A stretch of DNA of 64,000 nt from assembly GCA_021730635.1 (NCBI GenBank), contig JAJNNC010000003.1:248001-312000 (forward strand). Direction: 5' to 3'. The notes under the pieces were generated by a model. It was not told the origin of the DNA and made no database searches. It saw only the letters and a program-made list of their open reading frames with translations. The position numbers were made by a program, and so were the translations under genes. This DNA is from Catalimonadaceae bacterium JC749. GTDB taxonomy: Bacteria > Bacteroidota > Bacteroidia > Cytophagales > Cyclobacteriaceae. How positions within the stretch are numbered: the first letter of the stretch is position 1; each line of letters opens with the position of its first letter. Shown one piece after another: positions 16,490 through 25,778 of the stretch.

Positions 16490-17224
16490 ATGATAAAAAA
16501 TGTCTTCATGGTTATGCCCTTTTCCAACCCCGTGGCGCAAAGCAATTATGAGCACTCAATAAAACCTATTTGCCAAGAGTTTAATTTGGTAATACGAAGA
16601 GCTGATGAGATTTTTAATGTCAGTCCAATTTACGAGGATATTGTAAAAGAAATTCAAGACGCCAGTATTGTTATCGCAGACACTACTAGTAGGAACTCCA
16701 ATGTTTTTTATGAGCTTGGAATTGCTCATACACTTAAACAAAATCGCACAATAATAATTACGCAAGATGAGTTCAACGAAATGCCATTTGATATAGCTCA
16801 TTTCCGAATTATTTACTATGAGAACTCAATTGAGGGTAAAACAAAATTTGAAGAAGCACTCAGGAAGACCCTCAAAGCACTCTTATCAGATTATAGAGAG
16901 ACATTTAAAGACGAGTTTAGTATGGTGATTGAAATTTTTAGTTCTTCTGATAAGAACGATTCAATCATAGCATTGCATGGTACTAGTCAATATAAAGGGA
17001 TATTAAACCGGAACGAAATATGCGATTACAAAGGAGTCCATCCTAAGGGGTCATGTCGTGGATCTTCTATATTAGATGTAATTCTCAAGCCATTTGAAAG
17101 AATGGGTTACATTAGGTTTGAAAATGATATAGTCTCTTTTACAGAAAAAGGAAAAGCTTTTGTAGAAGTGATTGTCATGAGAAGATTCAAATGTGAATTT
17201 TTTAAAGGTCAAAATTTTGAGTAA
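16490..17224 (+). CDS. TIR/deoxyribosyltransferase-like protein with C-terminal winged helix
   Basis: Residues 1-115 have the flavodoxin-like fold of nucleoside 2-deoxyribosyltransferases and related TIR-like proteins: VFMVMPFS, a DIV..I..A..VIADTT strand-loop and NVFYELGIAH with Glu75 in the catalytic position. Such domains cleave glycosidic bonds in nucleotides, including NAD in defence proteins. Residues ~125-244 look like a winged-helix domain (ILDVILKPFERMGYIRFEND). It lies 133 bases outside the right boundary of the element, in AT-rich sequence, and could be part of an older island. Role in defence is inference. Confidence 0.55.
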   Translation: MIKNVFMVMPFSNPVAQSNYEHSIKPICQEFNLVIRRADEIFNVSPIYEDIVKEIQDASIVIADTTSRNSNVFYELGIAHTLKQNRTIIITQDEFNEMPFDIAHFRIIYYENSIEGKTKFEEALRKTLKALLSDYRETFKDEFSMVIEIFSSSDKNDSIIALHGTSQYKGILNRNEICDYKGVHPKGSCRGSSILDVILKPFERMGYIRFENDIVSFTEKGKAFVEVIVMRRFKCEFFKGQNFE

Positions 17225-17371
17225 GCCATACTAATTTTTAATAAAAGATCTAATGATTTAATTATCACTATCCTGTAACTTAAACTATTGCTGAGCAGTT
17301 ATAGGCTACATCCGCTTTTACAATAAATAAACTGACTCTTTATATCTGTCAAATCTTTCTTCAATGTATTA

Positions 17372-17608
17372 TTACGCTATCCCTATCAACTCCCTTACAC
17401 TATATACTTCATCAATAGCCAAAAAAGAAAGATATTGATTATCGATGATCTCAAAATCAGCACGTTGTTCTAGTGTGAGTTGGGCAATAGGCAGGAATTT
17501 GTCCAATGGCACTAATACAGTGCGTTCATTAGTCAGGTGCAGAAACATGAGATTATTACCCATGAAATCTATTTTGCTGATACCTAAAGTTTCTGTCGTT
17601 ACATTCAT
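17372..17608 (-). CDS. DUF2442 protein
   Basis: The 78-residue protein matches the DUF2442 pattern: a beta-rich start ending FLHLTNERTVLVPLDKFLPIAQLT and then a short helix with EQRADFEI. These proteins occur with DUF4160 partners in a layout like toxin-antitoxin modules. The DUF4160 gene precedes it with a 4-nt overlap. Biochemical function is not established. Confidence 0.7.
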   Translation of the reverse strand: MNVTTETLGISKIDFMGNNLMFLHLTNERTVLVPLDKFLPIAQLTLEQRADFEIIDNQYLSFLAIDEVYSVRELIGIA

Positions 17609-17889
17609 AATCGTATAGCGGTTACTCGGTTTCCTGTATAAAATTCATCCAGCTGTTGTAATAACACTTCTTTATGTTCTTCAATTAGTTTTTCAATTTC
17701 ACCTAATTCTTTGGTACTGAACTCTCCTGTTTTATTTTCATCTATCTGAATTTCTGGTTCTAACCAGAACTTACAAGATTTTTTATAACCTCGCCTTGTA
17801 TGTGTTACATGTATATGCCTGCGGGTTTCGTGTATATCACTCCCATAGATCAAAAAAATATATTTGGCTAGAATCAATAGTTTACCCAT
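17605..17889 (-). CDS. DUF4160 protein
   Basis: The 94-residue protein has the DUF4160 features: a hydrophobic first strand, HETRRHIHVTHTRRG with the histidines typical of the family, and ELGEIEKLIEEHKEVLL near the end. It is the first gene of a two-gene unit with the DUF2442 protein. The pair is often treated as a possible type II toxin-antitoxin module. Confidence 0.7.
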   Translation of the reverse strand: MGKLLILAKYIFLIYGSDIHETRRHIHVTHTRRGYKKSCKFWLEPEIQIDENKTGEFSTKELGEIEKLIEEHKEVLLQQLDEFYTGNRVTAIRL

Positions 17890-17982
17890 TGGCTATATTA
17901 ATTAGCTAATTACGCTCATAAGTTTTAATTCCAATTGCACTTTTTGTGTTTTCTCAGAGCATGTTATAGACCAATGCTTCTC

Positions 17983-18189
17983 TCATAAGTTACCGCCTGT
18001 TGTTTTCAAAACTAACCGAATCTCCATACCCAATACCTCCGCAATTTTCTGTAGTGTTTCAAGCGAAGGATTTGCCTTTCCAGCTTCTATCGCTTTTACA
18101 GTGCGTAAACTGATACCAGATAACTCAGCTAAATCCTGTTGCTTTAATTTCAAGATCGCCCTGCGTGATTTTATTATTTTTTTAATCAT
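17983..18189 (-). CDS. XRE-family HTH regulator (HipB/Y4mF-like)
   Basis: From the ATG at 18189 it encodes 68 residues, almost only a lambda-repressor-type helix-turn-helix (LKQQDLAELSGISLRTVKAIE, then NPSLETLQKIAEVLG). Most relatives are the antitoxin half of HipBA-type pairs, but no HipA kinase gene is adjacent. It may regulate the DUF4160-DUF2442 pair 94 bases downstream, or be an orphan. An alternative start at 18201 adds four residues. Confidence 0.75.
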   Translation of the reverse strand: MIKKIIKSRRAILKLKQQDLAELSGISLRTVKAIEAGKANPSLETLQKIAEVLGMEIRLVLKTTGGNL

Positions 18190-18470
18190 GAGATGGTGCA
18201 AGGTAATACACTTTTATACAGACATATGCCTTTTCTTCCATGAAAACTATAAAAAGGGTAATATAGTGCACTTTCGCATATTTCCTATCATTGCGTATAT
18301 TTATTTCAAGGGAACTAAAGGTTCACAATAGGACTGATGCTAAGCTATGCGTGTTCCAAAATAGGTTCTCACTAGGCAACGATGCCGCTTCTGGTTTCCT
18401 AATGATAGCTTAACGATTTTATCTATCCTTAAATTTAAAGGGTATTTTTCAGGGGTTTCACGAAAAAAAC

Positions 18471-18478
18471 TATCTTTG
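18471..18478 (+). promoter_or_regulatory. Candidate -7 box of lgt
   Basis: TATCTTTG fits the Bacteroidota -7 consensus TAnnTTTG and ends 20 bases before the lgt start. The -33 part is less clear. Confidence 0.4.
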
Positions 18479-18498
18479 CCTGAAATAGCCTATTGCTT

Positions 18499-19641
18499 AT
18501 GACCTTATTCCACTATATTGTTTGGACAGCAGACCCCGATTTGTTTCACCTGGGTGGATTAACCATCCGATGGTATGGGCTGCTGTTTGCGCTGGGCTTT
18601 CTGATCTCTCAACAAATTCTGTTTTATATTTTTAAGAAGGAAGGCCATAAAGAACAAGATGTGGAAACACTCACCATCTACATGGTGATCGCTACCATCC
18701 TGGGGGCCCGCCTTGGTCATGTATTTTTTTACGAACCGGCCCGCTATCTGGCCAATCCTATTGATATCTTTAAAATCTGGGAAGGTGGTCTGGCCAGCCA
18801 TGGAGCCGCTATCGGTATCCTGACAGCGCTCTATCTATATAGCAACTACGACATCAAATACAACTTTATTAAATTCAAAGGCACCTTTAAGCGAAGAAAA
18901 CGCCCGGGCCAGAGTTATCTCTGGGTCGTAGACCGTATTGTGATTGTTGTGGCCCTTACCGGATGCCTGATCCGATTCGGTAATTTTATGAATTCAGAAA
19001 TTGTAGGTAAACCTACGGAAAGTGAATATGGGGTCGTATTTGCCCGCCGGGTGGTGGAAGCTATCGAGAGCAGCAGTAATGCCGTGGAAAAGGTGGAAGC
19101 CATCGAGCGGGAAGGGGTACCGCCCAACGGGAATGCCATGTATCAGCCCATCACCTTAAAGATTTTCTTTAAAGACAATAACTATACAGAAAAAGAAATC
19201 CGGGACTTTACTGAAGTGCAAATCAAAAGTTTCCTTACCAATTACCAGTCTATCAGTGAGGATATCTATCAACCCCCGGCAGAAGCCCTTCAGTACCAGT
19301 TGCAACAACAGCGGGGCGCTTTTGTGACCACCATCAACACCTTTGGCATTCCCCGACACCCGGCACAGCTCTATGAGTCTATCAGTTCGCTGCTGATCTT
19401 TGTCTTGCTTTTCTATCTTTGGTATAGGAAAAGACAGAACACCCCGGAAGGTCAATTGCTGGGATTGTTTCTGGTCATCCTGTTCGGACTTCGTTTCTTC
19501 TATGAATTCTTGAAAGAAAACCAGGTTGACTGGGAGAATAGCCTACCCCTTAATATGGGGCAATGGCTCAGCATTCCGCTGGTCATTATCGGATTTATTC
19601 TTCTATTCCGAGTGGGCCGGAGAACGGAGAAAATTGCTTGA
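18499..19641 (+). CDS. lgt: Prolipoprotein diacylglyceryl transferase
   Basis: Lgt adds diacylglycerol from phosphatidylglycerol to the lipobox Cys of prolipoproteins in the inner membrane, the first step of lipoprotein maturation. The protein has several membrane helices, HGAAIGI (catalytic-region His), the signature IRFGNFMNSEIVG and RHPAQLYE. The ATG at 18499 is preferred over a TTG at 18493. At 380 residues it is about 90 longer than the E. coli enzyme; the extra is mainly a charged insert of about 100 residues after the signature. The gene ends inside the convergent lytic transglycosylase gene. Confidence 0.95.
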   Translation: MTLFHYIVWTADPDLFHLGGLTIRWYGLLFALGFLISQQILFYIFKKEGHKEQDVETLTIYMVIATILGARLGHVFFYEPARYLANPIDIFKIWEGGLASHGAAIGILTALYLYSNYDIKYNFIKFKGTFKRRKRPGQSYLWVVDRIVIVVALTGCLIRFGNFMNSEIVGKPTESEYGVVFARRVVEAIESSSNAVEKVEAIEREGVPPNGNAMYQPITLKIFFKDNNYTEKEIRDFTEVQIKSFLTNYQSISEDIYQPPAEALQYQLQQQRGAFVTTINTFGIPRHPAQLYESISSLLIFVLLFYLWYRKRQNTPEGQLLGLFLVILFGLRFFYEFLKENQVDWENSLPLNMGQWLSIPLVIIGFILLFRVGRRTEKIA

Positions 19642-20976
19642 AAAGTCAGTGGAAATGGTGCTGGCCTGTAGGTGGAAGGCCTGCTCCTGAGGAATATATA
19701 CTTTCAGCTCGTTTCCAATCTGTAACATAGAGTCGTACAACCCATTCCAGTCTATCAGATCCTGTACGGTGCATCCATAGTGGCGTGAGATTTCATCCAG
19801 GGTGTTACCCGGCTGAATGGTGTGCGTAATTCTGATGAGATGTTTTGCCTTCGGAACGATCGCTTTTTTGCCCTTGATCACTCGGGCGGTCATCGCTACC
19901 TCTTCTTTCCATCGGTTGGCCTGAAACAGGTCTGTCCTTATTTTTTCAAAAGTAGCGATCTTGCTTACCGGCAAAACCAGACGGTATCCTTCCTGGCTGG
20001 CCGGTATGATTTCCTGCATAATCGCCGGATTGAGCATCGCTAACTCTTTCTTACTGACGCCAGTATATTGTACAATTTCGTCGAAAGCAATCTTATCGTA
20101 AATCCGGACAGTATCTACCGATTTAAAAGAAACATCTGGAAATTGAGGCCGTAAATTGTGTTCATCCTGAAAATGATACAGATACACCATAGCGATGAAG
20201 GCAGGCACATAATGACGAGTCTCCCGGGGCAGGTAGGGTGTCACTTTCCAGTAATCTTTTACATTGCCTGCCCTGACAATCGCCTTGTTCAGGTTATTAG
20301 GTCCATAATTGTAAGCAGCAATGGCCAGCCACCAGTCGCCGTACAAAGTGTACAATTTTTTCAGGTATGCAATCCCTGCGATACTGGACGTATACGGGTC
20401 CCTGCGTTCGTCGATGAAGTCATTGATAGTCAGGCCCAGCCATTTTCCGGTATTGTAACGGATCTGCCACAGGCCGGCGGCTGATTTGGAAGATTCTGCG
20501 GTAGGCCGTAAGGCTGACTCTATCATGGTAAGCAGCTTCAGATCGAGCGGTAACTGATGTTTTCTCAGCAGCTTTTCTATATGGGGGTAATACAGCGCAC
20601 TTTTACCCAGCATACGTTCTGTTAAATCTCTTTTTCTGAAAGCATAAAGCTCTATATAGGCTTTGACCTGTTCGTTAAATACCAGGGGCAAGAGAGAATG
20701 CAGGGAAGTAATGCGTCTTTCATAAATAGAATCAGGGTAAAGGACTATATCTCTTTCCTGAAAACCGTAAGGATTCCGGTAGCTAGTATCATACTGTTGC
20801 TGGTGATGCGCAAAAAGCTGACTGGTAGCACTATCCAGGTAGGCACTACTCAACATTTTCTTCTTCTGCTCGCTGTCAAAAGAAGAATCTGCCATCCTAT
20901 CCTGATTAAAATTAGTACAGGCAGCTAAAAAAATGATGGCGAATATAAAAAAGTGCAATGTATTTCTCAGCCTCAT
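19603..20976 (-). CDS. Lytic transglycosylase with LysM, MltD-like lipoprotein
   Basis: The 457-residue protein starts with a lipoprotein signal (FLAAC). The SLT domain (about 145-260) has ESALRP with the catalytic Glu, SAAGLWQI and AAYNYGPNN. A LysM peptidoglycan-binding repeat is at the C-terminus (HTIQPGNTLDEISRHYGC). It cleaves peptidoglycan glycan strands in the periplasm, attached to a membrane by lipid. Its 3' end overlaps the 3' end of the convergent lgt by 39 bases. Confidence 0.92.
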   Translation of the reverse strand: MRLRNTLHFFIFAIIFLAACTNFNQDRMADSSFDSEQKKKMLSSAYLDSATSQLFAHHQQQYDTSYRNPYGFQERDIVLYPDSIYERRITSLHSLLPLVFNEQVKAYIELYAFRKRDLTERMLGKSALYYPHIEKLLRKHQLPLDLKLLTMIESALRPTAESSKSAAGLWQIRYNTGKWLGLTINDFIDERRDPYTSSIAGIAYLKKLYTLYGDWWLAIAAYNYGPNNLNKAIVRAGNVKDYWKVTPYLPRETRHYVPAFIAMVYLYHFQDEHNLRPQFPDVSFKSVDTVRIYDKIAFDEIVQYTGVSKKELAMLNPAIMQEIIPASQEGYRLVLPVSKIATFEKIRTDLFQANRWKEEVAMTARVIKGKKAIVPKAKHLIRITHTIQPGNTLDEISRHYGCTVQDLIDWNGLYDSMLQIGNELKVYIPQEQAFHLQASTISTDFSSNFLRSPAHSE

Positions 20977-21099
20977 GACTATTATTACAATACATTATAG
21001 AAAGAAATTGTTTGGATACAAAAAGAATTTCTGCTCTTACCTTTTACTCTGTGCGCTCCTGCCTGGCTCTCATCTATGATAAAAGCCACTCACTTTATT

Positions 21100-21501
21100 T
21101 CAATGTAAATCATACCATTCTATGTCTTCCAGATTCTTGCGCCGGCCTACCTGCTCAGGGGCATAATGTTTCGCAAGGTAATCCAGAATAATATCTTCGT
21201 TGTTGCCCAGGTCCCACAGGTTTTGCGTTTGTTGCATCCATACAATCATGCTTTTCCATCCTTCCCGGGTGGCCCGGTTCTGGGTAATGAGCTGGGCAGA
21301 ATGACAGGCCGTACAATTTCCTTTTACAATGGGCAATGCTTCGTCTATGACCAATCCGGTTGCCTGATCAATACTGTCGCTGGCCGATACAGTGGTTTGA
21401 ATACTATCTTCCTTACTTTCCTGGGTGTCATGTTGTGAATGACAGGCGGAAAGCGTCAGGCAAACCGTGGTGATAAAATGTATACAGTTTTTTACAAACA
21501 T
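21100..21501 (-). CDS. Mono-haem cytochrome c lipoprotein
   Basis: The 133-residue protein has a signal ending LTLSAC, then one haem c site CTACH and a C-terminal helix with LAKHYAP. The context around the haem (NCTACHSAQLITQNRATREGW) resembles small cytochromes that accept electrons from sulfite or related molybdenum oxidases. No such oxidase gene is nearby, so the electron donor is unknown. It acts in the periplasm. Confidence 0.82.
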   Translation of the reverse strand: MFVKNCIHFITTVCLTLSACHSQHDTQESKEDSIQTTVSASDSIDQATGLVIDEALPIVKGNCTACHSAQLITQNRATREGWKSMIVWMQQTQNLWDLGNNEDIILDYLAKHYAPEQVGRRKNLEDIEWYDLH

Positions 21502-21681
21502 AGGTTAAGCAAAGCATGACGTCCGTTTTTGGCTGACAGATCACTAAAAAAATGACCTGCACTTTTAGAACGCCGGCTCGATCGTCTAAGATAAAATAGC
21601 CTGCACGGAATAACAAATTATATTTTCAGTTGCCCTGCTTTCTATTTTCCTGTTTCTTTCATGCGCAAGATCTTCTACCTA

Positions 21682-21706
21682 AGAAAAGGGGCAGCCAAAG
21701 CTGCCC
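21682..21706 (-). terminator. Terminator after glycosyltransferase gene
   Basis: A 7-bp perfect stem, GGGCAGC (21688-21694) with GCTGCCC (21700-21706), is followed on the minus strand by a C and a T-rich run (CTTTTCTT). It lies 28 bases after the stop of the glycosyltransferase gene. Confidence 0.8.
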
Positions 21707-21733
21707 ATTTCAAATTAACTATAACTACCAAAA

Positions 21734-23101
21734 TTAATTCAACAACAGCTCAAACGTATATTCTTTTCCGGCCGGCTGCTGCTTGGGTTGGGTAATCCCC
21801 AACAGCTCGTTGACATGTGCTTCGCAGTGTTTGGCCGAATCATACTGATGAAATTCTTCCCTGAGTTTTTCTACACGCTTTTTATACATTTTATTTTGCA
21901 ATACTTCTTCCACACTAATCCGTATCTGATCTTGCGTCGGATGCTCCGTCTTGAGGTTGATACCCAGCTTGAAGTACCCTACCCTTGCATTGATCTCGCT
22001 TTTTCCTTCATGAATACCCGCCACTACCAAAGGTAACGCATGCTCAATCCCCAGCAATACCCCTCCGTACCCTCCATTGGTGACATAAATATCCGCATGG
22101 GGCATAATGGCATTAAAGTCAATAAAGTCTTCAATGATGATATTGGCCTGTGGATAGCGGGCCCGCAGGGCATCCGTTTGAGAACCGCCGGTTGTGGCAA
22201 CCACCAGGTAATCAGTTCCTTTAAAAGCTTCCAAGGTGGGCACAATGATTTTTTCCACATCTCTTTCTACCGTACCCTGAGTGACCAATATCACTTTTCG
22301 GTATTGCCCCAGTTTTTCCTGAAGCTCAGCAGGCAATGCTAAAGTTTTGGTTCTGTAAGGAAGCAATGAACCGATAAAACGGATATTCTGGCTCAGGTCA
22401 CTTCTATGATATTCAAAGCCGGGCACTCCACTTTGCAAATACAAATCAGCACGGCGAATCATGACGTCAAAGATACTTTCCGTGGCTGGTTTCATGGCAT
22501 AAGACCTGAATATATGATTCATGGCCTGATCAGCCCCTTTGAGTAACAGGTTTCTGGCCACAAAGCGTAGCACTTGCTGGCGAATTTGCCCTATCAGACT
22601 GCCCGACGGCGTAATGCCCATCCCATAGGGAGCCAGATCTCTGGAAGTTTCCATCAAAGGTATAATACCAATGGCAATGACCGGTTTATGCAGCAGTTCC
22701 CGGACCATGGGAATACCGCCGAAGGAAGCATCGGCAATCATTACATCAAAGGGAAATGTTTTATTGATCTCTTTGATATCCAGATAATATTCCGGTGCCC
22801 GCCGTACAAACACATTTTTAATGTCAAATTTTAGCTTACGGGTAAGGCTCTTATACTGTTTCCTTTCCGGAAAAATCTCTTCAATATTGTCGCTATTCAC
22901 TTCCAGGGCTTTGATGAAAGGGAAATGGGGAATATGTAGTTTCTCTAGTTTTTGTTGGAAAGTTCGCCCCGTATACCAGCGCACATCATGTCCTTGCGCC
23001 TTCAGGTGCATGGCCAGAGAAGTCAGCGGATTGAAATGCCCCTCCAGAGGCACGGTAGCAAATAGAATTCTGGCTTTCATAGGTTTGTTATTTGGGTTCA
23101 T
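21734..23101 (-). CDS. UGT/MGT-family glycosyltransferase
   Basis: The 455-residue protein is a GT1-type glycosyltransferase of the macrolide/UDP-glycosyl family. It begins ILFATVPLEGHFNPLTSLA (acceptor-binding domain with His), and the C-terminal domain has VTQGTVER, then VTNGGYGGVLLGI and ALPLVVAGIHEGKSE, the donor-sugar motif region. Such enzymes glycosylate small hydrophobic molecules such as antibiotics, carotenoids or sterols. The acceptor is unknown. A start at 23080 (MKARILFA) is equally possible. It is followed by a strong terminator. Confidence 0.85.
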   Translation of the reverse strand: MNPNNKPMKARILFATVPLEGHFNPLTSLAMHLKAQGHDVRWYTGRTFQQKLEKLHIPHFPFIKALEVNSDNIEEIFPERKQYKSLTRKLKFDIKNVFVRRAPEYYLDIKEINKTFPFDVMIADASFGGIPMVRELLHKPVIAIGIIPLMETSRDLAPYGMGITPSGSLIGQIRQQVLRFVARNLLLKGADQAMNHIFRSYAMKPATESIFDVMIRRADLYLQSGVPGFEYHRSDLSQNIRFIGSLLPYRTKTLALPAELQEKLGQYRKVILVTQGTVERDVEKIIVPTLEAFKGTDYLVVATTGGSQTDALRARYPQANIIIEDFIDFNAIMPHADIYVTNGGYGGVLLGIEHALPLVVAGIHEGKSEINARVGYFKLGINLKTEHPTQDQIRISVEEVLQNKMYKKRVEKLREEFHQYDSAKHCEAHVNELLGITQPKQQPAGKEYTFELLLN

Positions 23102-23361
23102 GTTGTATATGACAAAGTTGCGTCAAAACAACAGAAGACACCATACCCTCTCTGCCGTATTCTGTCTACCGTGTTGGGTGTATTTTTATTGATAAGCCTG
23201 ATGAATCCACAGAGCGTACATTGGTTGGAAGAAAAAACGGGTGGCTGATACTGAGCTGCTCAAAAAACAGAGGAAAGATTTTCTCTCACATGCTGTAAAT
23301 TATCTAACTTTCTGCCTTATCAACTGCAGAGGTGTTTTGGTTTCTGTAAATACTGACCCTA

Positions 23362-24300
23362 TTGAAGCATCGCACGATCAGCCATACCGCATTCCCTGCT
23401 ACGGCAGCCGGTATCATGGCTTTGGTTTTATGGAGTTCTAACATTGCTTTTACCCGTTCGGCCACTGAGGCCATGGGAACGCTGAACGCTGCTTTTTTCA
23501 TCAATTTACTGAGTGGGATTGCCTGTTACCTCCTGCTGTATTTTCAAAACAGAAAACATCCTCCCTTTTCGCTGGCTAAGTTCAGGAGCTACTTCTTCAG
23601 GGTAGGTTCTTTCTTTATTGCCTATATCGTCCTTTTTAATCTGGCTATTGGGTTGGCAGGCAGCCGCATAGAAGTGGTAGTGGTGGGTATTATTAATTAC
23701 CTATGGCCGAGCCTGATCTTTGTTTTTTCCATCCCTATTTTGAAGGCAAAAGCAAATTACCCGGTTTTGGCAGCAGGCATTGCTCTTTCATTTCTGGGCA
23801 CCACCATCGCCATTTTATATGGCAATGATATTCCTGTTTCCCAGCTACTGGCCCTGGCTCCTACCCGTCTGCTGCCTTATGGACTCTCACTGCTGGCTGC
23901 CATAGCCTGGGGTATTTATTCTAATATGACCTATCAATATCAGTTCGCAGCAGATTATAAAGTGCTTCCTTTTTTGTTTCTGGCTTGCAGTATGATCATT
24001 CTCCTCCTACAACTTTTACGAGGCGAAATACCTGACCTGAATATCAGCGGGAAACAATACCTGGAATTGATGTATCTTGTGCTTTTTCCTTCGGCTTTAG
24101 CGTATCTGCTATGGGACGTATCCATGAAAAGGGGTAAAAAAATTTTTATTACCGCTCTATCGTATCTGGTGCCCCTGGCTTCTACCCTGATCAGCAGCTA
24201 CTACCTGCACATCTGCTTGGGTTTTGCTTTTTGGCTGGCCTGCCTGCTGGTGATTGCCGGAGCCCTTCTTTGTTCCGGGGGGATACGGGAGAAAGCTTGA
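23362..24300 (+). CDS. EamA/DMT-family permease, YddG-like
   Basis: The 312-residue protein has about ten membrane helices in two EamA repeats. ALVLWSSNIAFTRS near the N-terminus, with the order of helices, resembles the YddG aromatic amino acid exporter. The start is not ATG: an in-frame TAA at about 23347 leaves a TTG at 23362 as the best choice. The gene ends 7 bases before the convergent GNAT gene. Confidence 0.82.
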   Translation: MKHRTISHTAFPATAAGIMALVLWSSNIAFTRSATEAMGTLNAAFFINLLSGIACYLLLYFQNRKHPPFSLAKFRSYFFRVGSFFIAYIVLFNLAIGLAGSRIEVVVVGIINYLWPSLIFVFSIPILKAKANYPVLAAGIALSFLGTTIAILYGNDIPVSQLLALAPTRLLPYGLSLLAAIAWGIYSNMTYQYQFAADYKVLPFLFLACSMIILLLQLLRGEIPDLNISGKQYLELMYLVLFPSALAYLLWDVSMKRGKKIFITALSYLVPLASTLISSYYLHICLGFAFWLACLLVIAGALLCSGGIREKA

Positions 24301-24307
24301 ACCCTTC

Positions 24308-24775
24308 TCAGGTTTCTACAATTTTAACCATATGCTGTGTGGAGGGGGTGAATCCCAGCGAGGACCAAAAACGAAAGGCATCCGGATTCTGTACGGATAC
24401 CTGTAGTTCTATATGATCGGCTCCCAGAGATACCAGCCATGACTTGGCTGCTTCAAACAGGGCATGACCTATACCACTACCCCGGTATTTCTCCTTCACC
24501 ACTGTTTCTGCGATATATCCTTTCCGGTGATATTGTAGTCCCTCCGAAATTTCCCTGAAACTTGCGATGAGCATACCGCTACTCTCACCTTCTGTTTCTG
24601 AAAGGAAGAATCTGGTATTTTCTTCATGAAGTCTTTTCAATAATTCATTTTTCAGGATCTGAGGCTCGTGCCTACGATAGGCAAAGACGGGATGGTAAAG
24701 CTGGTGTGAATTCATTAATTCACACCAGAGAGGGTAAATCTGGGAAATATCTTTCTGTTGGGCTATTCTGATCAC
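24308..24775 (-). CDS. GNAT N-acetyltransferase
   Basis: The 155-residue protein has the GNAT fold with the acetyl-CoA loop KEKYRGSGIGHALFEAA and a LQVSVQNPDAFRFWSSLGF C-terminal strand. Substrate is unknown; such proteins acetylate amines of small molecules or proteins. It is convergent with the permease gene. Confidence 0.85.
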   Translation of the reverse strand: MIRIAQQKDISQIYPLWCELMNSHQLYHPVFAYRRHEPQILKNELLKRLHEENTRFFLSETEGESSGMLIASFREISEGLQYHRKGYIAETVVKEKYRGSGIGHALFEAAKSWLVSLGADHIELQVSVQNPDAFRFWSSLGFTPSTQHMVKIVET

Positions 24776-24836
24776 GGCCAGTCAAAGGTTGTCAACTATG
24801 TGATACCACAAAGATAACCCCCCTGGCGGAATATTC

Positions 24837-25091
24837 TTATTTAAAGACCAGCTTAAAATAAAGTAAAGTAGAAGCCAAAGTCAGGGTCAGCCCATTGGTA
24901 AAAATGATGGGTATATTGTTCGTTAAAATGCCATAGACCAGCCACAACACCACTCCCACTACAAACATCAAAAACATACCCAATGAAAGATCTTTGGCAG
25001 ACCGGGACCGCCAGGTCTTAACGACCTGAGGAAGAAAAGCGGCAGTGGTCAGTACACCCGCTATCAAACCTAACATGTTGAGAAAATCCAT
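24837..25091 (-). CDS. SemiSWEET-type sugar transporter
   Basis: From the ATG at 25091 the protein has 84 residues and three membrane helices with a single PQ-loop motif (AAFLPQVVKTW). This is the half-size bacterial SWEET, which works as a dimer to move sugars across the inner membrane. Length and motif fit the family well. The TTG at 25106 would add five residues. Confidence 0.88.
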   Translation of the reverse strand: MDFLNMLGLIAGVLTTAAFLPQVVKTWRSRSAKDLSLGMFLMFVVGVVLWLVYGILTNNIPIIFTNGLTLTLASTLLYFKLVFK

Positions 25092-25144
25092 AATTATGTG
25101 AAGCAATAATCTTTTTTCATGACGTATCTTAGAATAGCAAACGG

Positions 25145-25672
25145 TTATAGAAACATGGCAGCAACCTCCTGCCAGTTGTTGACCCGGCGAAACCGGGTTT
25201 CATGCACATTATGGGGTGAAGTAAAAATAATTGGCTCTCCGGAAAATACGGAAAGGTTCTTGGGATGGTCATCGATCAGATAATCCGCCCTGATAATACT
25301 TTTGTCGCCGCAAAACACGAAATTTTTCCAACTCAAAAATGAAAAATGCTCTCTGAGCCACTGGTATTTGTGGGACAAAGAATCGGGAAACTCCATGGCT
25401 GCCGTCACAATATAGACATCATAATGCTGTGAAAGCTCAAAGATCACAGCCTGACTGTCTGGCATGACCTCCAGATCCTGGAAGAAATCCTTCTCAAATA
25501 AATATTCCCGGATGACGTGCTTGTGATCAGGATCTATCACTTCTTCCAGAAAATGCCCCTGCAATACTTCCTGCTTAACCGATTTGCCAAATTCCTTTTC
25601 ATACAGACGGATCAGCTTGCCCAGCGCATCCGCCATCACCTCATCCATATCTATAGCGATCTTTTGTCTCAT
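25145..25672 (-). CDS. 5'(3')-deoxyribonucleotidase-like HAD phosphatase
   Basis: The protein (175 residues from ATG 25672) begins RQKIAIDMDEVMAD, the HAD nucleophile Asp and acid/base Asp two residues on. It also has IVTAAM and a DYLIDDHPKN metal-binding motif. This pattern is that of the NT5C family, which removes the 5' phosphate of deoxynucleotides and trims dNTP pools. It is divergent from the DeoR-type regulator gene, which may control it. Confidence 0.82.
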   Translation of the reverse strand: MRQKIAIDMDEVMADALGKLIRLYEKEFGKSVKQEVLQGHFLEEVIDPDHKHVIREYLFEKDFFQDLEVMPDSQAVIFELSQHYDVYIVTAAMEFPDSLSHKYQWLREHFSFLSWKNFVFCGDKSIIRADYLIDDHPKNLSVFSGEPIIFTSPHNVHETRFRRVNNWQEVAAMFL

Positions 25673-25778
25673 GTTTGTTCGTGTTTTCAATTCAAAACCG
25701 TAATTACCAGCAAATATAAAGATATTTTTTTGTATTTGTCTAGTATTTTAACGAAATTATCCGCACAAAAACGAATAT

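Noticed and set aside
17983-18201. HipBA toxin-antitoxin system
   Set aside because: Only the HipB-like regulator is present; no HipA kinase gene lies on either side.
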